Of a stretch of 64,000 bases of DNA, positions 1 through 10,833 are shown in pieces. Every line of letters begins with the position of its first letter. The stretch's first letter is position 1. Made by a program: the position numbers and the translations under genes. The stretch is from Streptomyces seoulensis (GTDB lineage Bacteria > Actinomycetota > Actinomycetes > Streptomycetales > Streptomycetaceae). Below the pieces are notes generated by a model. That model was not told the DNA's origin. It did not search any database and saw nothing but the letters and a program-made list of their open reading frames with translations. Location of the stretch: assembly GCA_013364255.1 (NCBI GenBank), contig CP054936.1:7024353-7088352 (forward strand). The letters run 5' to 3'.

Positions 1-2619
<2,619 letters not shown>

Positions 2620-2637
2620 GGATCAGCACACGGCAGT

Positions 2638-2680
2638 GGGGCCGCATCTCCGGCGACGGGGATGCGGCCCCTCCGTTTTC
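2638..2680 (+). terminator. Rho-independent-type terminator of acnA
   Basis: An 11-bp perfect stem (2638-2648 with 2661-2671), loop of 12 nt, followed by a short T-containing stretch (CCGTTTTCC). It sits 19 bp after the acnA stop codon. Confidence 0.85.
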
Positions 2681-2732
2681 CGTCCCAGGCGTTTACAGCG
2701 GTCACGGGCCGCGCTAGGTTCGACCGGCGAGG

Positions 2733-2746
2733 TGGGAGCGCTCCCA
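2733..2746. promoter_or_regulatory. CebR-type operator (perfect 14-bp palindrome)
   Basis: TGGGAGCGCTCCCA is exactly the palindrome bound by CebR, the LacI-family cellobiose/cellotriose-responsive repressor of Streptomyces. It lies in a 563-bp gene-free stretch (2620-3182) between acnA and the first GH92 gene, 437 bp before that gene's start. No convincing gene starts just after it, so its target is unclear: it may act on a long 5' leader of the GH92 gene or be a relic of a lost cellulase gene. Confidence 0.65.
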
Positions 2747-2964
2747 ATGGCGGTGGACCGGAACCCCCCGTCCGGACGTTCCCGCCTCGCGTCGCCCGCG
2801 TGCCGCGCACGGCGCGGAGGGGCGTCCCGGCCACGGGGGAACGGGGGCTCGGGGCGGACCCGGCGGCCCCACGAGCGGGTGGCCGCCGGGTCCGCGAGCC
2901 GGGCGGGCGAAGGGGGGAAGACGCCTGTCCGGGGTGGTGCCGGCTTGTGACGACCATGGTGCGC

Positions 2965-3021
2965 GACAACGTTGTCTCATGGCCTGTGCATGACTCTACC
3001 GCGCCAACGGACAACGATGTC
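2965..3021. promoter_or_regulatory. Pair of LacI-type operators upstream of GH92 gene 1
   Basis: A perfect palindrome GACAACGTTGTC (2965-2976) and a second copy with one change, GACAACGATGTC (3010-3021), lie 45 bp apart and 162-218 bp before the GH92 start at 3183. The central CG and symmetrical arms are typical of LacI-family operators. The same perfect palindrome occurs once more in the window, in front of the other GH92 gene (10404-10415). The remaining intergenic bases between 2620 and 3182 show no credible gene. Confidence 0.6.
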
Positions 3022-3182
3022 AACCCACTTGGGCCCCGTCCCACCCATGTGGGTGGGACGCGCTCCCGCTCCGGTACGTCCGCGGTACGCGGTCTTCCGG
3101 CGTGCCCCGGGGCGCGCTACCGTCTCCGAGGCTTGTGCGACCCGTGGTGCGCGACCCGTCCCCGAAGGAGGGGCCGCCTCCC

Positions 3183-6100
3183 ATGCGTTTCCGTCCGACG
3201 TCCCTGCTGCTCGCCGCGGTGCTCGCGGCCGGCGGAGCCACCCCCGCCCTCGCGGCGCCCGCCGCGCCCGACAGAGTCGGCTCCGCGCTGGTGAACGACC
3301 CGACCCCGTACGTCGACCCGCTGATCGGCACCAAGAACGGCGGCGACACCTTCCCCGGCGCCGTCACGCCGTTCGGCATGTTCTCCTTCAGCCCCGAGAA
3401 CACCCGCGGCGACGCCACCCGGACCACCGCGCCCGGCGGCTACCAGTACGACGCCACCCGCATCCGCGGCTTCAGCCTCACCCACATGTCCGGCACCGGC
3501 TGCGCGGGCGGCAGCGGCGACATCCCGCTCTTCCCCTACGCCGGACAGGTCACCACCTCCCCGGCCGCCGACACCAAGGACGCCGTCTACGCCTCCGACT
3601 TCCGGCACGCCGACGAGACGGCCGAGCCCGGCCACTACAAGGTCGGCCTCGCCTCCGGCGTCACCGCCGACCTCAGCGCCACCGCCCGCACCGGCTCGGC
3701 CCGCTTCACCTACCCGGCCGGCACACCCGCCTCGCTGCTCATCCGCACCGCCAACTCCGAGGTCGGCTCCACCACGTCGTCGGTCACCATCGACCCGAAG
3801 ACCCGCACCGTCTCCGGCTCCGTCACCTCCGGCAACTTCTGCGGCTACCTCGACCCCGAGGGCCAACGCGCTTACTACACCCTGTACTTCACCGCCCGCT
3901 TCGACCGTCCCTTCCAGGCCACCGGCACCTGGCAGGACGACCGGCTGAGCCCCGGCTCCACCTCCGCCACCGGCGGCACCGGCGGCTTCGCGCAGGGCGG
4001 ACGGCCGGTGGCGGGCAAGGGCGCCGGCGGCTACGTCGAGTTCGCGCCCGGCACCGGCCCGGTCGGCGTCAAGGTCGGCGTCTCCTACGTCAGCCAGGCC
4101 GGCGCCGCGGCCAACCTAGCCGCCGAGAACCCGCCCCGGCGCACCTTCGAGTCCGTCGAGAAGGCGGCCCGCCGCGCCTGGCGCGACCGGCTGGCCGCCA
4201 TCCGGGTCGGCGGCGGCGCCGACGAGGACCGCACCACCTTCTACACCGCGCTCTACCACGCCCTGCTGCACCCCAATGTCATCAGCGACGCCGACCGCCG
4301 CTACCGCGGCCCCGACGGCGAGGTGCACACCATCTCCCGCGGCCACCAGGCGCAGTACGGCACCTTCTCCGGCTGGGACGTCTACCGCGACCAGGTGCAG
4401 CTGCTGACCCTGCTCAGTCCGCGCACCGGCTCCGACATCGCCCAGTCGCTGTACGAGCTGGCCCGGCAGAACGGCGGTGTCTGGGACCGCTGGCTGCACG
4501 GCGCGAGCGGCACCCACGTCATGAACGGCGACCCCTCGCCCACCGCCCTGGCCGGCATCCGCGCCTTCGGCGGCACCGGCTTCGACCTGAAGGGGGCGCT
4601 GGCCTCCCTGGTGAAGGCGGCCACCGTGCCCACCGCGGCGGACCTGTCGGCGGCGGGCAAGCCGGTGCTGTCGGCCGGCCAGCGGCCCTCCCTCGACAAG
4701 TACCTGAAGCTGCACTACATGCCGTCCGTCTCCAACGCCTGGGGCGGCGCGGCCGAGACCCTGGAGATGTCGACCGCCGACTTCTCCCTCTCCCAACTCG
4801 CCACGATGGCGGGCCAGAAGAAGACCGCCGCGACCTTCGCCGAGCGCGCCCAGTGGTGGCAGAACAACTTCAACATCGCCGCGGACCGCAGCGGCGGCTA
4901 CATCGCCAACCGCAAGGCCGACGGCAGCTGGGTCACCGGCTTCACCCCGGACACCGGCAACGGCTTCGTCGAGGGCACCGCGGCCCAGTACACCTGGATG
5001 GTCCAGCACGACCCGGCCGGGCTGTTCGCCGCGATGGGCGGCCGCGACAAGGCGCTCGCCCGTCTCGACGCCTTCTTCCACGACAGCGACGGGAGCTGGG
5101 CGTTCACCGGCGCCGGCGGCGACAAGGCGGCCCTGGACAACGAGCCCTCGATCAACGTGCCCTACCTCTACGCCTACGCGGGCGCGCCCTACAAGACGCA
5201 GGAGACCGTCCGCGCGGCCATGCGGCAGCTGTGGAGCACCGAGCCGGGCGGCATCCCCGGCAACGACGACCTCGGCGCCATGTCCGCCTGGTACGTCTTC
5301 TCGGCGCTCGGCATGTACCCGCAGGTGCCCTCGCGCTCCGAACTCGTCCTCGCCTCACCGCTGTTCGAGCGCGCCGAGATCCGGCGGCCGGGCGGCAACG
5401 ACATCTCCGTGCACGCCACCGGCGCGGCGGCCGGTGCGCCGTACGTCCAGTCGCTGAAGGTCAACGGCCGTACCAGTGACCGTCCATGGCTTCCCGCGTC
5501 GTTCGTGCGCGACGGCGGCCGTCTCGACTACACCCTCTCCGCGACCCCCGACACCGCGTGGGGCAGCGCCCCGTCCGCCGCGCCGCCGTCCTTCCGGCAG
5601 GGCGAGCAGCCGTACCAGATCGGCGTGGGCCCGACCACGGCGACGCTCGCGCCCGGTGACCGCACCAGGCTCGACGTCCGCGCCCTGTCGCTGAGCGGCG
5701 GGCAGGGCCCCGAGGTGCGCTTCCGCGTCCAGGCGCCGGCCGGCGTCACGGCGACCCCGGCCGAGGGCACGGTGACCGGCGGCGCCCAGGAGATCACCCT
5801 CGCCGCCGCACCGGACGCGGCCCAGGGCTACTACGACGTCAAGGTCACGGTGACCTCCGGCGCCCAGTCCTACGAGCAGCCCGTCGCCCTGACCGTCGCG
5901 GCCCCCGGCACCCTGCTCGCCGCCCGCGACAACACCGGCGTCTCCGACGACGAGGGCGACCACGACGAGGCCGACTACGACGGCGGCGGCTGGAGCTACT
6001 CCCGCCAGGCCCTCGCCGCCGCCGGCCTCACCCCGGGCGGGCAGGGCACGGTGGACGGCCTCGCCTTCACCTGGCCCGACGCGCCGGCCGGCCGCCCGGA

Positions 6101-6467
6101 CAACGCCTCCGCCGCCGGGCAGAGCGTCACGCTGCCCGCACCGGCCGCCGCGCTCTCCTTCGTCGGCAGCGCGGTCAACGGCGACCAGCAGGCGAAGGCC
6201 ACCGTCACCTACACCGACGGCAGCACCGCCGAGGCCGTGCTCGCCTTCACCGACTGGACCGTCGGCGGAGGCGGCGGCACGGTCCAGTACGGCAACCGGG
6301 TCGTCGCCAAGGCGGCGTACCGCAACGTCGCCGGGGCCGACAAGGACCCGGTGGCCACCTACGTGTTCGCCACCCAGCCCTTCGATGCGCCGGCGGGCAA
6401 GCGGATCGCGTCGGTGAAGCTGCCGGCCGACACCGACCTGCACGTCTTCGCCCTCGCGGTGAAGTGA
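3183..6467 (+). CDS. Secreted GH92 alpha-mannosidase with C-terminal accessory domains
   Basis: Predicted exo-acting alpha-mannosidase that releases mannose from alpha-mannans or N-glycans outside the cell; 1094 residues. The ATG at 3183 was chosen because GAAGGAGG precedes it and it opens a classical signal peptide (MRFRPTSLLLAAVLAAGG, ending ALAA). The N-terminal GH92 domain shows VDPLIGT and PFGMFSFSPENT. The catalytic domain carries DNEPS (Glu654, the family's general acid) and GNDDLGAMSAWY (Asp695/Asp696, the base pair), so it looks active. After about residue 810 comes an NEW3-like beta-sandwich and then a galactose-binding-like domain. It faces the second GH92 gene convergently, with a shared terminator between them. 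Regulation is likely through the palindromes at 2965-3021. Mannosidase specificity (1,2/1,3/1,6) cannot be read from sequence. Confidence 0.9.
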   Translation: MRFRPTSLLLAAVLAAGGATPALAAPAAPDRVGSALVNDPTPYVDPLIGTKNGGDTFPGAVTPFGMFSFSPENTRGDATRTTAPGGYQYDATRIRGFSLTHMSGTGCAGGSGDIPLFPYAGQVTTSPAADTKDAVYASDFRHADETAEPGHYKVGLASGVTADLSATARTGSARFTYPAGTPASLLIRTANSEVGSTTSSVTIDPKTRTVSGSVTSGNFCGYLDPEGQRAYYTLYFTARFDRPFQATGTWQDDRLSPGSTSATGGTGGFAQGGRPVAGKGAGGYVEFAPGTGPVGVKVGVSYVSQAGAAANLAAENPPRRTFESVEKAARRAWRDRLAAIRVGGGADEDRTTFYTALYHALLHPNVISDADRRYRGPDGEVHTISRGHQAQYGTFSGWDVYRDQVQLLTLLSPRTGSDIAQSLYELARQNGGVWDRWLHGASGTHVMNGDPSPTALAGIRAFGGTGFDLKGALASLVKAATVPTAADLSAAGKPVLSAGQRPSLDKYLKLHYMPSVSNAWGGAAETLEMSTADFSLSQLATMAGQKKTAATFAERAQWWQNNFNIAADRSGGYIANRKADGSWVTGFTPDTGNGFVEGTAAQYTWMVQHDPAGLFAAMGGRDKALARLDAFFHDSDGSWAFTGAGGDKAALDNEPSINVPYLYAYAGAPYKTQETVRAAMRQLWSTEPGGIPGNDDLGAMSAWYVFSALGMYPQVPSRSELVLASPLFERAEIRRPGGNDISVHATGAAAGAPYVQSLKVNGRTSDRPWLPASFVRDGGRLDYTLSATPDTAWGSAPSAAPPSFRQGEQPYQIGVGPTTATLAPGDRTRLDVRALSLSGGQGPEVRFRVQAPAGVTATPAEGTVTGGAQEITLAAAPDAAQGYYDVKVTVTSGAQSYEQPVALTVAAPGTLLAARDNTGVSDDEGDHDEADYDGGGWSYSRQALAAAGLTPGGQGTVDGLAFTWPDAPAGRPDNASAAGQSVTLPAPAAALSFVGSAVNGDQQAKATVTYTDGSTAEAVLAFTDWTVGGGGGTVQYGNRVVAKAAYRNVAGADKDPVATYVFATQPFDAPAGKRIASVKLPADTDLHVFALAVK

Positions 6468-6502
6468 CCGGCACACCGAGCGGCCGAAGCGGCTGAGCAC
6501 GC

Positions 6503-6538
6503 CGAAGGGGCGGGTCCCGGTGCGGACCCGCCCCTTCG
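6503..6538. terminator. Bidirectional terminator between the two GH92 genes
   Basis: A 15-bp perfect stem (6503-6517 with 6524-6538) and 6-nt loop in the 88-bp gap between convergent genes. It can serve both strands. Confidence 0.85.
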
Positions 6539-6555
6539 TCACTCGGGAGCGTGCG

Positions 6556-9500
6556 TCAGGCCAGCAGTTCCACCTCCGCCAGCGTGGCGGCGCCGTCGAA
6601 CACCAGCCGGTACTTGGTGTAGCCGCCCGGCGAGGCGATGGTGAACGGCCGGGTCTGCTTGTCCCAGGCGAACGACTCGCCCGAGCGCCGGTCCAGCGTC
6701 CTCCAGTGGGTGCCGTCCGAGGACGCCTGGAGCGTCCAGCCCGTCGGCGCCTGGGAGTGGTCGGCCGGCGAGGTCAGCGTGTACTGGACGGCCTTGGCGG
6801 AGCCGGTCACCGGCAGGTCCACCGTGCTCACCGCCGCCTGGGTCGCCGAGGTGTCGTCGAACAGCGCGCCGTCGCCCTTCAGCACGTCCGCCCGGGGCGT
6901 CGGCGCCTTGTCGCCGGTCGTGATCGACACCGGCGCGGCGTTCTTGCCCGTGCCCCACTTCGAGGGCCCGGAGCCCATGGCGAACTCCAGCACGCCGCCC
7001 TTGGACAGCAGCGAGTGCGGCAGGTTGGTGGAGTTCCACGCCCGGCCGTTGAACCGCACGCCCTGCACGTAGATGTTCTTCGCGCTGTTCCTCGGGGCCT
7101 TGATCACCAGGTCGTGGCCGTTCTCCAGGTGCACGGTCGCCTTGGTGAACAGCGGGGAGCCGATGGCGTACTCGCCGCTGCCCATGACCAGCGGGTAGAA
7201 GCCGAGCGAGGAGAACAGGTACCAGGCGGACTGCTCGCCGTTGTCCTCGTCGCCGTGGTAGCCCTGGCCGATCTCGCTGCCGACGTAGAGTCGGGAGAGC
7301 ACCTCGCGGACCTTCTGCTGCGCCTTGGCGGGCTCGCCGGCCGCGTCGTACATGTAGGTGACGTGGTGGGCGACCTGGTTGGAGTGGCCGTACTGGCCCA
7401 TCCGCACGTCCCGCGCCTCGGTCATCTCGTGGATGACGCCGCCGTAGGAGCCGACGAACTCCGGGGAGGCGGTCTCCGGGGTGGCGAAGTAGGCGTCGAG
7501 CTTGTCGCCGAGGGCCTTCTGGCCGCCGTACAGGTTGGCCAGGCCCCGGCTGTCCTGCGGGGCGGTGAAGGCGTAGCCCCAGCCGTCGGTCTCCGTGTAG
7601 TCGTAGCCCCACACGCGCGGGTCGTACTTCGCGGAGTCCACGCGCCAGTTGCCCTGCGCGTCCTTGCCCTGGAAGAAGCCCGCCTTCGGGTCGAACAGCT
7701 TGACGTAGTCCTGGGCGCGGTTGAGGAAGTACTGCGACTCGTCCTGGTAGTGCTTCTGGCCCGTCTTCCTGTAGAGGGCCTCGCCCATCTTCGCGATGCC
7801 GTAGTCGTTGACGTAGCCCTCCATCGCCCACGACAGTCCCTCGCCGGTGGCGGTGCTGGTGTAGCCGAGGAAGGGGGAGGTGCTCATGCCCTTGCGGCCG
7901 ACGCCGGAGGACGGCGGCACCACGGTCGCGTTCTTCAGGGCCGCCTCGTACGCCGCCTTCGCGTCCATCGGGACACCCTTGACGTAGGCGTCGGCGAAGG
8001 CCACGTCCGAGGAGGTGCCGGTCATCAGGTCGGCGTAGCCGGGGGAGGACCAGCGCGAGGTCCAGCCGCCGTCCTTGTAGCCCTGCACGAACCCGTCGGC
8101 CATCTCACCGGCCTGGGACGGCGTCAGCAGCGAGTACGCCGGCCAGGTGGTGCGGTAGGTGTCCCAGAAGCCGTTGTTGACGTACACCTTGCCGTCGACG
8201 ATCTTCGCGCCGGTGTGGGTGGGGGTGTCCTGGCTCGTCATCGCCGAGAACGGGGAGGCGTACCGGTCCTTGCCGCCGACCTTCTCGGAGCCGGAGTTCG
8301 GGTACAGGTACAGCCGGTACATGCTGGAGTAGAGCGTGGTCAGCTGGTCGGGCGTGGCGCCCTGGACCTCGACCTTGCCCAGCAGCTTGTCCCAGGTGCG
8401 CTGGGCGCGTGCCTTGACGGTGTCGAAGGAGGCGCCGGCCGGGATCTCCTGGGCCAGGTTGTCCTTGGCCTGGTCGACGCTGATCAGCGAGGTTGCCAGG
8501 CGCAGCGTGACGGTGCGGTCCTGGCCCGCGGCGAAGCGCAGGTAGCCCTTGACGCCGGAAGCCGAGCCGTCCGTCACGGGCTTGTCGAACACGCCGTAGA
8601 CGAACAGCCGGGTGGCTCCGGTGGACAGCCCGGACTTCACGTCGGAGTAGCCGGTGACGACGCCGTGCTCCTTGTCCAGGGTGAGGCCGGCCTGCTCGGT
8701 GACGTTGTCGAACAGCACGCTCGCGTCATCGCCCGGATAGGTGAAGCGCAGGGCGGCGGCGTGGTCGGTCGGGGTCATCTCGGCCTTGAGGCCGTTCTCG
8801 AACGTGACGCCGTAGTAGTAGGGGCGCGCGGTCTCGTTCTCGTGCCGGAAGGCGAGGGCGCGGGCGGTGCGGTCGGTGGACGGCGTTCCGGAGGCGGCGG
8901 ACGGCATCAGCTGGAAGGTCTGCCGGTCGCCCATCCAGGGGCTCGGCTCGTGGCTCGCGCTGAACGCCTGGATCGTCGGCAGGTTGTCCGTGTTGTTCGC
9001 ACGCGCGTATTCGTACAGCCAGCTCAGCGAGGACGCGTTGGTCACCGGCGTCCAGAAGTTGAAGCCGTGCGGCAGGGCGGTGGCGGGGAAGTTGTTGCCG
9101 CGCGAGAAGCTGCCGCTGGAGTTGGTGCCGCGGGTGGTGAGCGCGTAGTCGGACAGGTGCGCCTTGGGCTTGTCGGGGGCGGCGTGCCGGATCGTCACGT
9201 CGTCCAGCCAGCCGCGGAACTTCGCGGGGCCGGCGGGGGAGTCGTAGGCGAGCAGGATCCGGTCGACGGTCTTGCCGGCCGCGACCGAGCCGATGCGCGA
9301 GACGACGTTGTTCCACTGGTTGACGTAAAGCGTCTTGGCCGCGCCCTGCGCCTGCGGGGTGAGCCCGAAGCCGTGCTGGTCGGTGGCGCCCAGCCGGCTC
9401 AGAGAGGTGCCGTCGGTGAAGACGAGGTCGACGGCGACGTTCGTGGCGTCGTAGTCGCGCTCGCCGTCGGCCATCGACGGGTAGAGGCGGTAGGACAGGG

Positions 9501-10359
9501 CCGTGTCGCGGTCGACCTTGACGTTCACGTCGAAGATCTTGTTGTACGAGTAGGCCCGGCCCTGGGCGGTGTGCCGGCCGGCGTAGCGCAGGGCGCGCTT
9601 GCCGGTGTAGCCGGCGCCCGACTTCGCGGTCGGCGAGCCGCTCGGGCCGCGGTCGACCAGCGAGAGCATGTCCTTCGGAACCGAGCCGTCGCCGTCGCCC
9701 GTGGAGAACTGGACGTCGGCGAGCTGGAGTATGCCCGAGGCGCCGTTGTTCCGGGTGACCTCCAGCCGGAAGTGCTGGTATTCGGCCGGTGCGGCCAGGT
9801 CGTACGTCTTCGTCTGGAACCGCTCGGCGAAGGTCTCGCCGGTGCGGGAGTCGACGCTCTTCCAGTCCTTGCCGTCAGCGGAGGCCTGGAGGGTCCAGTC
9901 CTTGGGGTCCCGTTCGGCGTAGTCGTTGGCGGAGGTGAGGGCGTATCGGGTGATCTTGATGGGTTTGTCGAAGTCGAACTCGACCCAGCCGGTGGACTCG
10001 AAGGTGAGCCACTTGGTGCCCGACTCGCCGTCGACCAGGTTCTCCTTGACCTCGCCGCCGCTGGTGTTCTCGTTGCTGGCCCGCAGGTCGGTGACGTGGT
10101 CGTCCACATTGCCCGGGATGCCGCTGCTGTAGCCGCCGTCCACGCCGGAGGCCCGCTTGGCGCCGTTCGGCGCGGTGTCGACGGTGCTCAGCCAGTCGGG
10201 GGCCGGATCGCCCGTCTCGAACGAGGAGCTGAACTCCCGGCCGGCCGCCGGGGCCTTGCCGGGCAGGGCGATCGCCGCCCCCTGGGATGCTGCGGCCATG
10301 ACGAAGGCGGCCGTGAGGACGACCGCCGGACTCCATCTGTGCCGTGCTCTGCGTTGCAT
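6556..10359 (-). CDS. Secreted GH92-family enzyme with flanking F5/8-type C domains; general acid Glu replaced by Gln
   Basis: Large secreted GH92 glycosidase, 1267 residues. The ATG at 10359 was chosen over an upstream one because GGGAGGG precedes it and it opens a signal peptide (ending ASQGAAIA). After the signal comes a discoidin-like (F5/8 type C, CBM32-like) domain at about residues 60-190, then the GH92 N-terminal and catalytic domains (GFWDTYRTTWPAYSLL), and a second F5/8-like domain at the C-terminus. The base motif is intact (HGDEDNGEQSAWY, Asp1037-Asp1039). The acid motif reads GHSNQVAHH: aligned residue by residue with DNEPS of the neighbouring paralogue, the catalytic Glu is Gln995. 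In the GH92 enzyme of Cellulosimicrobium that uncaps mannose-1-phospho-6-mannose, the acid is likewise Gln, as I recall. A phosphodiester-cleaving role on yeast-type phosphomannan is therefore a real possibility. The operator palindrome 10404-10415 lies just upstream. Confidence 0.88.
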   Translation of the reverse strand: MQRRARHRWSPAVVLTAAFVMAAASQGAAIALPGKAPAAGREFSSSFETGDPAPDWLSTVDTAPNGAKRASGVDGGYSSGIPGNVDDHVTDLRASNENTSGGEVKENLVDGESGTKWLTFESTGWVEFDFDKPIKITRYALTSANDYAERDPKDWTLQASADGKDWKSVDSRTGETFAERFQTKTYDLAAPAEYQHFRLEVTRNNGASGILQLADVQFSTGDGDGSVPKDMLSLVDRGPSGSPTAKSGAGYTGKRALRYAGRHTAQGRAYSYNKIFDVNVKVDRDTALSYRLYPSMADGERDYDATNVAVDLVFTDGTSLSRLGATDQHGFGLTPQAQGAAKTLYVNQWNNVVSRIGSVAAGKTVDRILLAYDSPAGPAKFRGWLDDVTIRHAAPDKPKAHLSDYALTTRGTNSSGSFSRGNNFPATALPHGFNFWTPVTNASSLSWLYEYARANNTDNLPTIQAFSASHEPSPWMGDRQTFQLMPSAASGTPSTDRTARALAFRHENETARPYYYGVTFENGLKAEMTPTDHAAALRFTYPGDDASVLFDNVTEQAGLTLDKEHGVVTGYSDVKSGLSTGATRLFVYGVFDKPVTDGSASGVKGYLRFAAGQDRTVTLRLATSLISVDQAKDNLAQEIPAGASFDTVKARAQRTWDKLLGKVEVQGATPDQLTTLYSSMYRLYLYPNSGSEKVGGKDRYASPFSAMTSQDTPTHTGAKIVDGKVYVNNGFWDTYRTTWPAYSLLTPSQAGEMADGFVQGYKDGGWTSRWSSPGYADLMTGTSSDVAFADAYVKGVPMDAKAAYEAALKNATVVPPSSGVGRKGMSTSPFLGYTSTATGEGLSWAMEGYVNDYGIAKMGEALYRKTGQKHYQDESQYFLNRAQDYVKLFDPKAGFFQGKDAQGNWRVDSAKYDPRVWGYDYTETDGWGYAFTAPQDSRGLANLYGGQKALGDKLDAYFATPETASPEFVGSYGGVIHEMTEARDVRMGQYGHSNQVAHHVTYMYDAAGEPAKAQQKVREVLSRLYVGSEIGQGYHGDEDNGEQSAWYLFSSLGFYPLVMGSGEYAIGSPLFTKATVHLENGHDLVIKAPRNSAKNIYVQGVRFNGRAWNSTNLPHSLLSKGGVLEFAMGSGPSKWGTGKNAAPVSITTGDKAPTPRADVLKGDGALFDDTSATQAAVSTVDLPVTGSAKAVQYTLTSPADHSQAPTGWTLQASSDGTHWRTLDRRSGESFAWDKQTRPFTIASPGGYTKYRLVFDGAATLAEVELLA

Positions 10360-10391
10360 ACGAGGGCACCCTCCCTGGTCCCGAAGCACCG

Positions 10392-10415
10392 GACAACGTG
10401 CCGGACAACGTTGTC
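10392..10415. promoter_or_regulatory. LacI-type operator plus half-site upstream of GH92 gene 2
   Basis: The perfect palindrome GACAACGTTGTC (10404-10415) and an extra half-site GACAAC (10392-10397) lie 33-56 bp before the divergent GH92 start at 10359. It is identical to the palindrome at 2965-2976. The position, close to the start codon, fits repression. Confidence 0.65.
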
Positions 10416-10603
10416 AGATTCGGCGCAAGCTCCAGTAGGGAGTCAAGTGAGCAGTGGTGTCAAGGGTGTTGGGTGCGGCATTCGGGCGTGAAGTCATGGA
10501 TATTTCCGTGCGGAGGCCCACAGGCGGCTCATATTTCCGCGAGGTCTCAACTCGGAAAAGACCGACGGGGAACCTTGTGTTCGATCTTGCTCCGCCGCCC
10601 GAA

Positions 10604-10619
10604 AGTGGACTATACCTGT
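10604..10619 (+). promoter_or_regulatory. DasR responsive element (dre) upstream of ngcE
   Basis: AGTGGACTATACCTGT matches the 16-bp dre consensus (AGTGGTCTAGACCACT-type) at 12-13 of 16 positions, with the palindromic core kept. It lies 215 bp before ngcE in the 474-bp divergent region shared with the GH92 gene. DasR is the GntR-family repressor that senses glucosamine-6-phosphate and controls chitin and GlcNAc use. Confidence 0.7.
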
Positions 10620-10833
10620 CGGCGTCCGCGAAGCCGTTCTACCTGACGGCGTGCGGTGCCGGGGGGAGCCGGAAAGGTGGTTCGGCGTGCGAAACGCGCC
10701 GGCCTCCTTGTTTTCTCCGCGATCCCGGTGGATGACGCACGAAGTACTTCCTGCACGACCCAGCTTGGCCTACCGCGGTGCCGGGGAGGATCCGGTTCAC
10801 CGCCTGAGTCCTGGAGAAGGCGAGGACTTGCGC

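Noticed and set aside
3055..3069. Second CebR-like element (TGGGACGCGCTCCCG)
   Set aside because: One base too long and imperfect compared with the exact site at 2733-2746.
2662..3294. Open frames (up to 210 residues) in the acnA-GH92 gap
   Set aside because: Arg/Pro/Gly-rich translation with no motif, overlapping operators and the GH92 signal peptide; no ribosome binding site.
6520..10491. A 1323-residue open frame on the plus strand opposite the second GH92 gene
   Set aside because: It is the antisense shadow of the GH92 gene caused by high GC; it lacks a ribosome binding site and any recognisable domain, while the minus-strand frame has clear catalytic motifs.
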